The notes beneath the pieces were generated by a model that saw nothing but the letters and a program-made list of their open reading frames with translations, did not search any database and was not told the DNA's origin. A DNA stretch of 64,000 nucleotides, taken from positions 124,001 to 188,000 of the forward strand of contig JARKPU010000051.1 of assembly GCA_029975055.1 (NCBI GenBank). Reading direction: 5' to 3'. The DNA is from Anaerolinea sp. GTDB taxonomy: Bacteria > Chloroflexota > Anaerolineae > Anaerolineales > Anaerolineaceae. Positions 8,995 to 19,362 of this stretch are shown piece after piece. Position 1 is the first letter of the stretch; every line of letters starts with the position of its first letter. A program made the position numbers and the translations under genes.

Positions 8995-10332
8995 TTAGCT
9001 TTTCGCTGATTGCCCGGCGCGGATGCCCAGCCCGGCGCTGACGCTGCTGAACGCATCGGAGGCCACCAGCTTACCGGCCCCAAAGATGCGCGCCAGCATG
9101 GCGGTGAAAACCGGTATGTTCGACGACCCGCCCGTGGTGACGACGGCGTCGATCTGCCCGGGTTCGCGCCCGGCGGCCTGCAGCGTCTCGAGCAGCACCT
9201 GCTCGATCTTCTCGCGGTGCTCGCGGATGTCCTGCTCGAACTGCCCGCGCGTGTAGAGCTCCCACAGGTCGATGCCCGCCTCCTTGAGGCGGATCACGCT
9301 GGCGCCCTGGCTGGATAGGGCGATCTTGCCCTCCTCCACGGCGCGGTAGAAGGTGAAGGCCAGGTCGTTGAAGATGAGTGACTCGAGGGCCTTGAGCTGC
9401 ACCGGGGCCACCCCGGCCTTCACCGCCGCCTGCAGGTGGTGGCGCGCGGAGGGCACGCACAGCTCGGGCAGCGAGATCCAATCCGAAACGGCGTTGATCA
9501 ACGCGAGGATCTCGGGGCGGCCTTCCACGCGCCCCAGGCCGAAGTGCGGCAACATGCGCCGGCGGATGATGGCGCTGTCGAAGTCGCTGCCGGCGATGCC
9601 GATGCCCCCCGAGGCGTACACCTCGCGCTCCTGCGGGCTGCCCAGGCGCATGATGGTGATATCCAGCGTGCCGCCGCCGAAATCGAAGATCAGCGCGTCC
9701 TGCGGGCGGCGCAGGGTGCGCTCGTAGAACAGGGCCGCGGCGACGGGTTCGAGCTCGAACTCGACCGACCTGAACCCGGCCTGCCGGGCGGCTTCGGCGA
9801 GCGCCTCCTGGGCGCGCCGGTCGCGCTGCGGGTCATCTGAGAAGCGCACCGGCCGGCCCAGGGTGACCCCCTCGATCTCTTCGCCCAGCAGGGCTTCGGC
9901 GCGGCGCTTCAGCTCGCGCAGGTAGATGGCGATCAGCTCGGTGGTGGAATAGAAGCGCTCGAAAACGCGCGTGCCCTCGTAACCTTCCGAGCGCAGGGCC
10001 GTCTTCAGGTATTGCAGCAGGCGCCCGGGGGCCAACTCGTCAACGTATGCGTACACGTCGGTGACGTAGAACATCTCCGCGCCGTGATATTCCACCTCGC
10101 CGACCCATTTCTTGACGATGCTGCGCTGGCGGCCGATATTCTGCCGGTAATACAGTTCGACGGCTTCCTGCCCGATGAGCGCTTCGCCGTCGCGGGTGAT
10201 GTAGAGGATCGTCTTGACCACTTCGGGGACGAGGTTCTGCGGGTCGATCGGCAGCACGCGCACCCGGCTGCCATCGGAGACAGCCACGCCCGAATTGGAG
10301 GTGCCGAAGTCGATGCCGACGCGCAGGCTCAT
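8995..10332 (-). CDS. Hsp70 family (DnaK-like ATPase) protein
   Basis: MSLRVGIDFGTSNSGVAVSDGSRVRVLPID..., DALIFDFGGGTLDITIMRLG, AVVTTGGSSNIPVFTAMLARIFG. Confidence 0.92.
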   Translation of the reverse strand: MSLRVGIDFGTSNSGVAVSDGSRVRVLPIDPQNLVPEVVKTILYITRDGEALIGQEAVELYYRQNIGRQRSIVKKWVGEVEYHGAEMFYVTDVYAYVDELAPGRLLQYLKTALRSEGYEGTRVFERFYSTTELIAIYLRELKRRAEALLGEEIEGVTLGRPVRFSDDPQRDRRAQEALAEAARQAGFRSVEFELEPVAAALFYERTLRRPQDALIFDFGGGTLDITIMRLGSPQEREVYASGGIGIAGSDFDSAIIRRRMLPHFGLGRVEGRPEILALINAVSDWISLPELCVPSARHHLQAAVKAGVAPVQLKALESLIFNDLAFTFYRAVEEGKIALSSQGASVIRLKEAGIDLWELYTRGQFEQDIREHREKIEQVLLETLQAAGREPGQIDAVVTTGGSSNIPVFTAMLARIFGAGKLVASDAFSSVSAGLGIRAGQSAKS

Positions 10333-10338
10333 CGCGGC

Positions 10339-11502
10339 CTATCCTTGCGGGCTGAAGGCGGCAAAGCTGAGCAGCCCGGCGGCCTGCGAATCGGCGTCCA
10401 CCGCGCCGGAGGCCAGCAGCCCTTCCACCGGGAAGGCCAGCAAGGCCCCGTCGGCGCGCAGGGCCACGCTCCAGTCGGCTTCATCCACGGCGGCGGCGCC
10501 GATGGCGCGCACCCCGGCCTCGCGCCGCGCCGGAGAGAAGACGGCCTGCCCGCGCGACTTGTAGGAGATGGCCGGCTCAAGCCAGGCGGCCTCGCGGTGG
10601 AGCACCTTGCCGACGTTGGTCATCACCAGGATGGAAGCCTTGCTGCCCGGGGAGAAGGCCGCCACCACGTGGTCGCTGACCGAAAGCTGGAGGATTTCCT
10701 CCGGGGCGAAGGGCAGTTTGGCCACGTCCATGCCGAGCAGGTAGCCCTCGCGGGTGGCCAGCGCCAGGCGGCCTTCGCGCGCGCAGAAGACCAGCGCGGC
10801 CGTGCGGTCGGGCTTGCGCTTGACCCCCGCGCCGATGGTGCCGCGCGCCACGAAGCTCTCGAAGGAGGCCTTGAGCATCAGCTTGACGCACCCGCGCCGG
10901 CTGACCTGGGCGCAGGCTTCGTGCATGGCCATGCGCGCGATGGGCAGCACGGCGGCCAGCTCTTCGCCGGGGCGCGCGTCCACGCGGTAAGCGCCCTGCC
11001 AGCTCAAATCGCCTTCCGCCAAAGCGATCTTGCCCGCCGCCAGGGTGATGGCCCGGCCCGAATCGAACACGAAGAGCAGTTCTTCGTGCGGGCTGGTGAC
11101 GAGCAGGCCGGGCGGAGGGGAATCCGGCGGGAGGGGCTGCGTGAAAGCGGCCAGCCGGGCGGCGGGCTTGAGCGCATCCGGCTGGAGGTTGAGGCGCAGC
11201 ACCTGCCCGCGCGGGTTGAAGAGCAGCAGGCTGGCGCCTTCGGGCGCGGCGGCAAGCGCCGGAGCGCCCTGCCCCACCTGCCGCCCGAGCATTTCGAGCT
11301 GATATTCCAGGCTGGCGATGCGCTTCTCGTATTCCTCGGCGCGCTCGCCGCTGCGCAGGGCGATGTTATCGGCGAGGAGCTCTTCGTTCCAGGCGTCGAG
11401 TTCGGCCAGGCGGGCGGCGATGGCGCGCAGGATGCCCGCCGCAGACGCCGGGCGCTCTTCGATCTCGCGGATCCAGGCTTCGATTTGGTCAGAGGTGATC
11501 AC
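10339..11502 (-). CDS. Uncharacterised protein: N-terminal coiled coil plus GyrA C-terminal-like beta-propeller repeats
   Basis: GTG start VITSDQIEAWIREIEERP; coiled-coil-like segment then SRRGCVKLMLKASFESF...VFCAREGRLALATREGYLLGMDVAKLPF...VMTNVGKVLHREAAWLEP. Confidence 0.6.
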   Translation of the reverse strand: MITSDQIEAWIREIEERPASAAGILRAIAARLAELDAWNEELLADNIALRSGERAEEYEKRIASLEYQLEMLGRQVGQGAPALAAAPEGASLLLFNPRGQVLRLNLQPDALKPAARLAAFTQPLPPDSPPPGLLVTSPHEELLFVFDSGRAITLAAGKIALAEGDLSWQGAYRVDARPGEELAAVLPIARMAMHEACAQVSRRGCVKLMLKASFESFVARGTIGAGVKRKPDRTAALVFCAREGRLALATREGYLLGMDVAKLPFAPEEILQLSVSDHVVAAFSPGSKASILVMTNVGKVLHREAAWLEPAISYKSRGQAVFSPARREAGVRAIGAAAVDEADWSVALRADGALLAFPVEGLLASGAVDADSQAAGLLSFAAFSPQG

Positions 11503-11624
11503 ATCGGCCTCCCGACCTTGTATTGTACCGGAAAAGGGGAGAGGAATGCAGAAACGGCTGAAGCCGTTACTACAAGAGAATGGAAGATCCCCTTCTTTGG
11601 CGTAACGGCTCCGGCCGCTTCTTC

Positions 11625-12602
11625 TTACGGCAGGGCTTCGCCCCTCCCGGCGGTGAACAGGCGGTACCACTCCTCGCGGTCCAGCTCCAGCCCGTCTGCG
11701 CGGCAAGAGGCGGCGATGCGCCCCGGCTGGGTGGTGCCGATGATGGCCTGGATGCGCGCGGGGTGGCGCAGGATCCACGCGACGAGCAGCGCCTCGGGCG
11801 GGACGCCCTTCGCGCGGGCCATCTCTGCCAGCAGGGCCGAGGTGCGCGTGATGTGCTCGGCGGGCTTCTCGGGCGCGCGCCCGGTGAGCAGCCCCCAGGC
11901 GAGCGACCCCCAGGACTGCAGGGTGATGTTGTGCAGGCGGCAGTATTCGATGGTCCCCTCGTTGCGCGCCAGCTTGGGGTTATCCTGGTTGAAGACGATG
12001 CCCTCGTCGAGCATGCCGGTGTGGATGACGTTGAAGGCCACCTGGTTGGCGACGATGGGCTGGCGCAGATAGGCGCGCAGCAGCTCGAGCTGGGCGGCGG
12101 TGTGGTTGCTCACGCCGAACCAGCGCACCTTGCCGGCCTGGTGCAGCTCGTCGAAGGCGCGCGCCACCTCCTCCGGCTCTACCAGCGGGTCGGGCCGGTG
12201 CAGGAGGAGCACGTCGAGGTAATCCGTCTTGAGGCGCCTGAGGCTGCCCTCCACCGAGCGCAGGATGTGGGCGTAGCTGAAGTCGAAGCGGTGCGGCGAG
12301 GCCGGGTTTGGCTCGCCCGCAAAGCGGATGCCGCACTTGCTCTGCAGGATGATTTTTCCGCGCAGGTTGGGCGCTTCATCCCAGACGGCCGAGAAGGCCT
12401 CTTCCGATTTGCCGATGCAGTAGATATCGGCATGGTCGAAGAAGTTGATGCCCTCGTCGAGGGCGGCGCGGATGCTGCGCAGGGCCTCTTTGCGCGTGGA
12501 ATCGCTCAACGGGGCGGCGTCCCACGTGCCGCCCAGCGGCATGCAGCCGTAGGCGATGCGCGTGACCTGCAGGTCGGATGAGCCAAGCGGTTGGGTTTGC
12601 AT
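11625..12602 (-). CDS. Aldo/keto reductase
   Basis: MQTQPLGSSDLQVTRIAYGCMPLGGTW...INFFDHADIYCIGKSEEAF...YLDVLLLHRPDPLVEPEEVARAFDELHQAGKVRWFGVSNH. Confidence 0.93.
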   Translation of the reverse strand: MQTQPLGSSDLQVTRIAYGCMPLGGTWDAAPLSDSTRKEALRSIRAALDEGINFFDHADIYCIGKSEEAFSAVWDEAPNLRGKIILQSKCGIRFAGEPNPASPHRFDFSYAHILRSVEGSLRRLKTDYLDVLLLHRPDPLVEPEEVARAFDELHQAGKVRWFGVSNHTAAQLELLRAYLRQPIVANQVAFNVIHTGMLDEGIVFNQDNPKLARNEGTIEYCRLHNITLQSWGSLAWGLLTGRAPEKPAEHITRTSALLAEMARAKGVPPEALLVAWILRHPARIQAIIGTTQPGRIAASCRADGLELDREEWYRLFTAGRGEALP

Positions 12603-12705
12603 GGGGCCTCCAGGATGAACCATAGGAAGAGGGGGCGGTGTGACGCAGCTGTATTATAGCGCAGGGCGGAAGCCCGGCGTGCTCTCGAAATTCTTAGATT
12701 CTTTC

Positions 12706-12734
12706 TTGACAAAAACAAGTATAATTCATATATA
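12706..12734 (+). promoter_or_regulatory. Putative sigma70 promoter of the long-leader phosphodiesterase gene
   Basis: TTGACA (12706-12711) - 17 bp - TATATA (12729-12734). Confidence 0.5.
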
Positions 12735-12865
12735 CAATGTCCGAAAAGGGTGGTTTCTTACAAAACACCTCTCGTGTGCATCGTTCAGGAGGTGATCGCG
12801 ACAAATCTGTCTCTCCGGATAGATCAATACCTGTGTGCTGCCTGCCGGTTGTGCTTTCGTTTTGC

Positions 12866-12897
12866 TGTAAATTGGGGAGCTTGCCCCCCAATTTACA
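12866..12897 (+). repeat. Palindrome-family element A
   Basis: TGTAAATTGGGGAG-CTTG-CCCCCCAATTTACA; upstream GGTTGTGCTTTCGTTTTGC. Confidence 0.85.
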
Positions 12898-13022
12898 GAA
12901 AAAGAATCATGCAATCTGCCTGCCGGTCTTCTTGTGAGGTCCGGCCTGCGACCGGATTGCCGGAAGCGCCCCCACGGACCTTCCCGGCGCCTTGTTGATA
13001 ATCCGACCAGATAAGGAACCCT

Positions 13023-16000
13023 ATGAAACATTCCATGTTCAAGCGGGCTTTCGCGCTCTTTGTCACCCTCGTATTGTGCTTCTCATCGCTCCCCTCCGCC
13101 GTCTTGGCGGCAGCCCCGGCTGAGAATTCGCGCCAGGACGACAAAAACAAGGTCGTCTTTTTTGTTGCCGATGGCATGCGGCAAGACCTGGTGGAGCAGT
13201 TCGCCTCCAAGAAGAACATGCCGAACCTGAGCAAGCTGCTGCGCAACGGCGCGAGCGCCGCAGACGCCGGCCTGCTCACCCAGGCCCCGCCGAACACCGG
13301 CGCAGGGTGGTACAGCCTTGAGACCGGCGCCTGGTCCGGCGTGCATGGCTCGACGAACAACACCTTCGCCATCAACGGCGCCCCGTTTGCCAACCGCACC
13401 GGTTCGTTCGATAACGGCGTGCTCCAGGCGGAATCGCTGGCGCAGGCTGCCGAGCGCGGCGGCAAGAAGGTGGCGCAGATCGAATGGGCCGGCGGGCGCG
13501 TTGGCGTGATCAACGGCCCCACGGTGGACTTCCGCGGCTTCTTCTCCGGGCGCGGCGTGGCGACCAACTTCATCAGCCCCACCGATGATGCGGCCTTCAC
13601 GGCCTCGTTTGGTCTGCAATTCGACCACCCCGCCGGGTTCGCCGGGCAGCCGCCCTTCGCCGGCGCGGCCCCGGCGGATGCTTCGGGCTGGACGAATGTG
13701 CCCAACTCCTTCAGCCCGGCCAAAGAGATGCGCCTGCGCGTGCTGGATTTCGGCGTCGATAAATACGGCCTGAACGCCTACATTTTCGACTCGTCCAACA
13801 ACGGCAAGGTGGATTACGACCGCGTGCTCTTCTCCTTCAGCAAAGACGGTTCGGCCGCCGTTGCCACGCTCAAGCGCGGGCAGTGGGCCGATGTGAAGGT
13901 GACGATCTCGGGCGGCGCGCTCAACGGCAAGACCGCCGGTATGCTGGTGAAGGTCGAAGAACTCAGCCCCGATCTTTCGAAGGTGCGCCTCTTCCACACT
14001 TCGGTGGCGCGCGCCAACGCCTCGTGGTTGAACTGGGGCGGCGAGCCGGGCTTTACCGGTTCGTTTGAAGACTTCGTCGCCGAAAAGTTCCCCTCCTCCA
14101 CCGCCGCCGATTTCGCCATCCTTGAAGCCGGCATCGTCAGCGAGGAGACCTACGTGGAACAGGGCCTCTACTGGGAGACCTTTGCTACCCCGTTGATCAA
14201 GTACATCCTCAAGACCTACCAGCCCGACCTGGCGATGGTGGGCTTCCCGACCACCGACGAGTTCTCGCACCAGTTCCTGGGCTTGATCTCTCCGGTGCTG
14301 CCCTCCGGCGACCCGAACCCGGCCTACGACGACGTGCAGGTGAACGGCACGCCCGACGGCCGCGTGGCCCAGCGCACCAAATTCCTCCAATCGGCCTACG
14401 AAGGCGCGGACCGTGTCTTGGGGCTGGTGCAGTCGCTGATGGACAAAGACGTCACCACCATTGTTTCTTCCGACCACGGCTTTGCCCCGCAGTTCCTCGC
14501 CATCGATGCCAGCAAGGTGCTGGTGGACCTGGGCCTGCTCTCCAAACCGCAGACCTCTAACTGCCGCCCCGCCACCGGTGAGACCATCGGCAAGGCCAAG
14601 GCCTGCTGGGCCGGCGGCACGGTGCAGATTTACCTCAACGTGGCCGGACGCGACCCGGCGGGCGGGGGCTTCACCCAGGTGCCTGCCAACCAGGTGGACG
14701 CCACGGTGGAGCAGATCCGCAACGCCTACCTCTCGCTTTCAGACCCCAACGACTGGACCGGCGACGGCAACCCGGAAACCTGGATGATGATCGACCGCGC
14801 CTACAGCAAGGCCGAGGCGCGCTACATCCCCAACGGGCCCGATAGCTACGCCGATATGGCGCATCCCACGCGCACCGGCGACCTGGTGGTCTTTGCCTAC
14901 CCGCCCTACCAGTTCGACGCCGCCACCCCCGGCACGCTGGTGGCCCGCTCGGCCTTCTTCGGCCAGCACGGTTATGTGCCGGATGTGCAGAACCTGGCCG
15001 CGAATGTGAACATGCGCGCCACGTTCCTGGCCGGCGGCAAGGGCATTCAACCGAACGTGGTGGCGAGCGGCCTGCGCACCATTGACCTGGCCCCCACCAT
15101 CGCTTACTTTATGGGCATCCCGGAACCGCAGCAATCGCAGGGCGTGGTTCGCCTCGACCTGCTGCGCGGCGGCGACGCGCGCACCCTGGTGCCGATCACC
15201 GGCCTGACGGACTTCCACGGCCAGCTCGATCCGACCAACTACGTCATTGACGGACGCAACGTCTCGGTCGGCGGCTCGGCTTTCCTGGCGACGATGTTCG
15301 ACGAGGAATCGGCCCGGTTCCAGGGCCAGTCCTTCCTGTTCGCCTCGGGCGATAACGTGGGCGCTTCTCCGGCCAACTCGGGGCTGCTGCAAGATGCCCC
15401 GGCGATCGACGTGGAAAATGCCTGGGGCCTGATGGCCACTTCTTACGGCAACCACGAGTTCGATTACGGCATTCCCCGCCTGCTCGATCACCAGGCGCGC
15501 GCCAACTTCCCCTTCCTGGGGGCCAACATCGTCGATGAGACCACCCTGCAAAACCCCGATTGGGTGCAAGGCACGCACGTGTTCGACTTTGGCAACACGC
15601 GCGTGGGGGTGATCGGCATCGAATTGAAGGAAACCCCCGAACTGGTCAGCGCGGGCGCTACGGCCGGGCTGGCCTTCCTCGACGAGGTGGATACCATCCG
15701 CACTGAGTCGGCCAAACTGCGCAAGCAGGGCGTCAGGGTGCAGGTGGTGCTCATCCACCAGGGCAGCGCGCTTGGCTCGAACGCCGTGGATGGCGTGGCG
15801 GCGGTTCCCTGGCAGGGGCCGATCATGACCATCGTGAATGGCATTCAGGACACGGAAGTGGATGTCGTCCTGGCAGGCCACACGCACCGCGTCTCGAATA
15901 TGATGGTCGGGCGCATTTTGGTGGCCGAAGGCATCAACGCGGGCGCGAGCTACTCGGTGGTGCAGATGGTCGTCCACGGGCAAAATGTGGAATGGGCCGG

Positions 16001-16730
16001 CGCCGCCACGCGCATCGCCAAGAACCTTGGGGTGGCTGCCCGCCCGGACGTGCAGGCCATTGTGGACGACGCCAACGCCCAGACGGCGGTGCTGCGCAAC
16101 CAGGTGATCGGCACGCAGCAGTTTGATATCCTGCGCGCGCCCACCCGCCTGTTCGAATCGGCGATGGGCAACATGGTGGCCGATGCGATGCGCTTGAAGT
16201 ACCCCGGCGTGGACGCGGCCTACACCAATTCCGGCGGCTTGCGGCAAGATCTGCTGTGCTCGCCGCCCTCGGCGGGCGAACAGCCGTGTGAAATCACCTG
16301 GGGCGAGATGTTCGCCGTGCTGCCCTTTGGCAACCGCACCGTCATCGAAACGCTCACCGGGGCGCAGCTCGAGCAGGCCTTCCTCAACGGCTTCTCGCCC
16401 AAGTGCAACCCGGCCATCGCCACGGGGCGCTTCCCGCAGATTTCGGGCCTGAAGGTGCAATATACCTGCAACGGCTTGAACCCGGTGATCGTGGGAATGT
16501 GGAAGGCGCCGCAAGGCGTGAACGGGCCGCTCACCCCGATCGGCCCGACGGACACGGTGCGCTTCGTCACCAACGACTTTATGTTCACCGGCGGCGATGG
16601 GTACACCATCTTCAGCCAGGGCACCAACGTGCTGCAGCCGGGTGACGACCTGCTGCAGGTGGCCATTGACTACGTGGCCGCCAACTCGCCGGTCGGCCCG
16701 GTGGTGGATGGGCGCATTGTCGGCCCGTAA
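13023..16730 (+). CDS. Secreted bifunctional protein: alkaline phosphatase/type I phosphodiesterase-like domain fused to 5'-nucleotidase (UshA-like) domain
   Basis: 1235 aa; signal peptide [58 protein letters not shown]; then [50 protein letters not shown]. Confidence 0.92.
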   Translation: MKHSMFKRAFALFVTLVLCFSSLPSAVLAAAPAENSRQDDKNKVVFFVADGMRQDLVEQFASKKNMPNLSKLLRNGASAADAGLLTQAPPNTGAGWYSLETGAWSGVHGSTNNTFAINGAPFANRTGSFDNGVLQAESLAQAAERGGKKVAQIEWAGGRVGVINGPTVDFRGFFSGRGVATNFISPTDDAAFTASFGLQFDHPAGFAGQPPFAGAAPADASGWTNVPNSFSPAKEMRLRVLDFGVDKYGLNAYIFDSSNNGKVDYDRVLFSFSKDGSAAVATLKRGQWADVKVTISGGALNGKTAGMLVKVEELSPDLSKVRLFHTSVARANASWLNWGGEPGFTGSFEDFVAEKFPSSTAADFAILEAGIVSEETYVEQGLYWETFATPLIKYILKTYQPDLAMVGFPTTDEFSHQFLGLISPVLPSGDPNPAYDDVQVNGTPDGRVAQRTKFLQSAYEGADRVLGLVQSLMDKDVTTIVSSDHGFAPQFLAIDASKVLVDLGLLSKPQTSNCRPATGETIGKAKACWAGGTVQIYLNVAGRDPAGGGFTQVPANQVDATVEQIRNAYLSLSDPNDWTGDGNPETWMMIDRAYSKAEARYIPNGPDSYADMAHPTRTGDLVVFAYPPYQFDAATPGTLVARSAFFGQHGYVPDVQNLAANVNMRATFLAGGKGIQPNVVASGLRTIDLAPTIAYFMGIPEPQQSQGVVRLDLLRGGDARTLVPITGLTDFHGQLDPTNYVIDGRNVSVGGSAFLATMFDEESARFQGQSFLFASGDNVGASPANSGLLQDAPAIDVENAWGLMATSYGNHEFDYGIPRLLDHQARANFPFLGANIVDETTLQNPDWVQGTHVFDFGNTRVGVIGIELKETPELVSAGATAGLAFLDEVDTIRTESAKLRKQGVRVQVVLIHQGSALGSNAVDGVAAVPWQGPIMTIVNGIQDTEVDVVLAGHTHRVSNMMVGRILVAEGINAGASYSVVQMVVHGQNVEWAGAATRIAKNLGVAARPDVQAIVDDANAQTAVLRNQVIGTQQFDILRAPTRLFESAMGNMVADAMRLKYPGVDAAYTNSGGLRQDLLCSPPSAGEQPCEITWGEMFAVLPFGNRTVIETLTGAQLEQAFLNGFSPKCNPAIATGRFPQISGLKVQYTCNGLNPVIVGMWKAPQGVNGPLTPIGPTDTVRFVTNDFMFTGGDGYTIFSQGTNVLQPGDDLLQVAIDYVAANSPVGPVVDGRIVGP

Positions 16731-16762
16731 ACCCGGGGCCGCGGGCGCAGCGTAAGCAAGGC

Positions 16763-16809
16763 GCCGGGGCCGAGTGGGTGAACAACCCGCCCGGCCCCGG
16801 CTTTTTTTT
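16763..16809 (+). terminator. Intrinsic terminator
   Basis: GCCGGGGCCGAGTGGGT-GAAC-AACCCGCCCGGCCCCGGC followed by T8. Confidence 0.85.
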
Positions 16810-16832
16810 GCCAAAATTAACTTGACTGACCC

Positions 16833-18251
16833 CTAAGCCTGGAAGTGCTTCTTCAGCACCTCCTCGAGGGGGCGGTTGGGGACGCAGTTCTTGAAGGCAA
16901 AAGCCTGCAGCAGCGCGTCGATCTGCGCTTCCGTCAGGTCTTTGAACAGGCGCGCGTAGGGCACCTGCAGGAACTGCGCCAGGTAGCCGAACAGGCTGAA
17001 CTGGCCGAAGCGGTTGCGTTCGATGCGCGCGTCCAGGCCGAGCCCGGCCAGGGCTGAATCGATGCCGTCGGCCAGGGCTTTCATCTGCGCGGCCGCAGGG
17101 GTGGCGGGCGCGGGAGAGTCCCAATCGTCCAGCAGGTGCTTGGCCTGGAGGACGGGGTCGATCAGGCGCAGGTAATCGCAGCCGGGGGCCAGGTTGAGCG
17201 TGCCCATCGCGCCGATGTCTTTGAGCGTCCAGATCGTCCAGTGCGCCCCGGCCGATTCGAACACGGAGAGCTGGTCATCCAGGGCGCGCACGCGCTGTTC
17301 GATCTCCTGCGGGGCGGGCCGGTACCACACGCCGAATTCGCCGGCGAAGATGGGCAGGCGCATCCGGCTTGCCAGGCGCGTGCCGCTGTGGGCGGTAAAT
17401 TCGGCGGCGAGCGCGTCGCGGTTCCAGGTTTTGCCGCCGAAGACGCCCGGGTAGGCTCCGCGCGAGGTGGTGGGGGCCGTGTAATTGTGCGTGGAGACGG
17501 CCAGGTTGGCGTCGAAGCTCACGTCCAGCCCGTCGAACTGGGTGGCGAACTCATCGCCTTCCAGGAAGAGAATGTGCTCGCGGTCCACGGCGCGGATGGC
17601 GGCGGCGAGCTTGCGGAAGACGCCGTTGAGGGCCGGCCAATCGTAATAGGAGGGGCGGTACTGCTCGTATTCGAGGCGGGTGACGGGTTCGTTCATCAGG
17701 TCGTAACCGGCCACGGCCGGGTTGCCGGCGTAGCGCCGGGCGATCTCTTGCCAGAGCGCCGCGGCGCGCTCCTGGAAGTGCGGCTGCGAGTAGAGCAGGA
17801 TGTGCACGTGCGCGTTATCGGAGTGCCAATCGGGGTTGTGCCAGCCGGGCACGGCGTGCAGGTCGAGGATGACATAGATGCCGTGGCGGGCGCACCACTC
17901 CACGGCCCGGTCGAGGCGGCGAAAGCCCTCTTCGAGGTATGTGAACGGCCGGGCATCCGCCTCGAAGTGGCGGTAGTTGAAAGGCAGGCGCAGCAGGTTG
18001 GCCCCCAGGCTGCGCATGTAGGCCACGTCATCTTCGGTGAAGAAGTAATCCAGCAGGCGCTCGAAGAAGAAGCCCGCCTTTTGCGGCCCGAGGATGCGCG
18101 CCATGGTGGCGCGCAGGTTGTGCTCGGCGCCGGTGTAGCCGTCGATGAAGTCTTCCATGTTCAGCCAGCCGCCGATGTTAAAGCCGCGCAGGCGCACGGG
18201 CTTGCCTGCGGCGGTGACGATCTGTCCGTCTTGGACGTGAAGCATATCCAT
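16833..18251 (-). CDS. Glycoside hydrolase family 5 (cellulase-like/endoglycoceramidase-like) protein
   Basis: VRLRGFNIGGWLNMEDF, LRLPFNYRHFE, YVILDLHAVPGWHNPDWHSDN, AGYDLMNEP, IFAGEFGVWY. Confidence 0.88.
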   Translation of the reverse strand: MDMLHVQDGQIVTAAGKPVRLRGFNIGGWLNMEDFIDGYTGAEHNLRATMARILGPQKAGFFFERLLDYFFTEDDVAYMRSLGANLLRLPFNYRHFEADARPFTYLEEGFRRLDRAVEWCARHGIYVILDLHAVPGWHNPDWHSDNAHVHILLYSQPHFQERAAALWQEIARRYAGNPAVAGYDLMNEPVTRLEYEQYRPSYYDWPALNGVFRKLAAAIRAVDREHILFLEGDEFATQFDGLDVSFDANLAVSTHNYTAPTTSRGAYPGVFGGKTWNRDALAAEFTAHSGTRLASRMRLPIFAGEFGVWYRPAPQEIEQRVRALDDQLSVFESAGAHWTIWTLKDIGAMGTLNLAPGCDYLRLIDPVLQAKHLLDDWDSPAPATPAAAQMKALADGIDSALAGLGLDARIERNRFGQFSLFGYLAQFLQVPYARLFKDLTEAQIDALLQAFAFKNCVPNRPLEEVLKKHFQA

Positions 18252-18424
18252 GCCAGCCTCCTGTGAGAATGGGGATCGTTGTGATCGCTTATTGGGGATC
18301 TCTTTCGGGTCACCTATATTATAGGCGCCTCTGTCGGCCCGAGTGGCGCGCGGGGGCAAAAACCTGTGAGCGCTTTCAGGTTCCCGGTATACAATAAGGT
18401 ACCTGGATTTTAAGGAGCTTCCCG

Positions 18425-19255
18425 ATGGTTCCAAGCGCTTCGATTGTGTGGATGAGCGTATCGCTGGTTCTGATCTTTGGCTTCCCGATTGCCCTGGCAG
18501 TCTACCTGTGCGTGCGGCGCAAAGCCTCGTTCCTGGCGGTGGCGGTGGGCGCGCTGGTCTTCCTGGTCGTCCAGCTGCTCGTGCGCATCCCGCTGTTGCA
18601 GCAGCTTGGCAAGCTGGATTGGTATCAGAGCCTGGCATCGAACACGCTCTTGTTCGTGCTCTTCCTCAGCCTCACCGCGGGGCTGTTCGAGGAAACCGGC
18701 CGTTACGTGGCCTTCCGCTTTCTGCTCAAAGACCGGCTGGAAACCAAGAACGCCCTGGCCTACGGGGCCGGGCACGGCGGCTTCGAGGCGATTGCGCTGG
18801 TGGGCCTCACCTACATCAACAACCTGGTCATCAGTTTGGCGATCAACAACGGCACCTTCGATACGCTGATCGCCCCATCGCTGGGGGGCAGCGGCGAAAT
18901 GGTCAAGAGCCAGTTCCTCGGCCTCGCGCCGTCGGTGTTCGTGCTGGGGGGCGTCGAGCGCTTCTTGACGATTCTCGTGCACATCGGCATGACGCTGCTG
19001 GTTTACTATTCGGTGCGCTACCGCAGGCCGGTATTTTACTGGCTGGCGCTGCTGGTCCACACGGCGTTAAACTTCGGCGCGGTGATGATCGCCCAGCTGC
19101 CGGGCGGGATGTGGCCTGCCGAGGCGTTCGTGCTGGTGTTTGCCGGGTTGAGTGTGTGGCTGATCCTGCGCTCGCCCCAGGTGGAGAGCCGCCTCGCCCC
19201 CGAACCGGCTGCGCCCGAAGTGCCTGCGGTTGAGTTGGATAGCAAACCCGAATAG
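18425..19255 (+). CDS. YhfC-family/PrsW-like intramembrane metalloprotease
   Basis: Multi-TM; LFEETGRYVAFRFLLK...LAYGAGHGGFEAI...HTALNFGAV. Confidence 0.8.
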   Translation: MVPSASIVWMSVSLVLIFGFPIALAVYLCVRRKASFLAVAVGALVFLVVQLLVRIPLLQQLGKLDWYQSLASNTLLFVLFLSLTAGLFEETGRYVAFRFLLKDRLETKNALAYGAGHGGFEAIALVGLTYINNLVISLAINNGTFDTLIAPSLGGSGEMVKSQFLGLAPSVFVLGGVERFLTILVHIGMTLLVYYSVRYRRPVFYWLALLVHTALNFGAVMIAQLPGGMWPAEAFVLVFAGLSVWLILRSPQVESRLAPEPAAPEVPAVELDSKPE

Positions 19256-19300
19256 AAACCGGGTGCTCCACCTTGACCTTTCAAGGATGGATGCAACATT

Positions 19301-19343
19301 AAAGCGGAGGTTTCGACATTGGATGGGTCGAAACCTCCGCTTT
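19301..19343. terminator. Bidirectional terminator hairpin between convergent genes
   Basis: AAAGCGGAGGTTTCGAC-ATTGGATGG-GTCGAAACCTCCGCTTT. Confidence 0.75.
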
Positions 19344-19362
19344 ATGGTTGACGGTCAATTGG

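Noticed and set aside
10012-12072. 686-aa plus-strand ORF
   Set aside because: Antisense shadow of the Hsp70, propeller-like and aldo/keto reductase genes; low-complexity R/H/G/A-rich translation typical of high-GC opposite-frame ORFs.
14739-16814. 691-aa minus-strand ORF
   Set aside because: Antisense to the well-supported phosphodiesterase/5'-nucleotidase fusion; no recognisable motifs.
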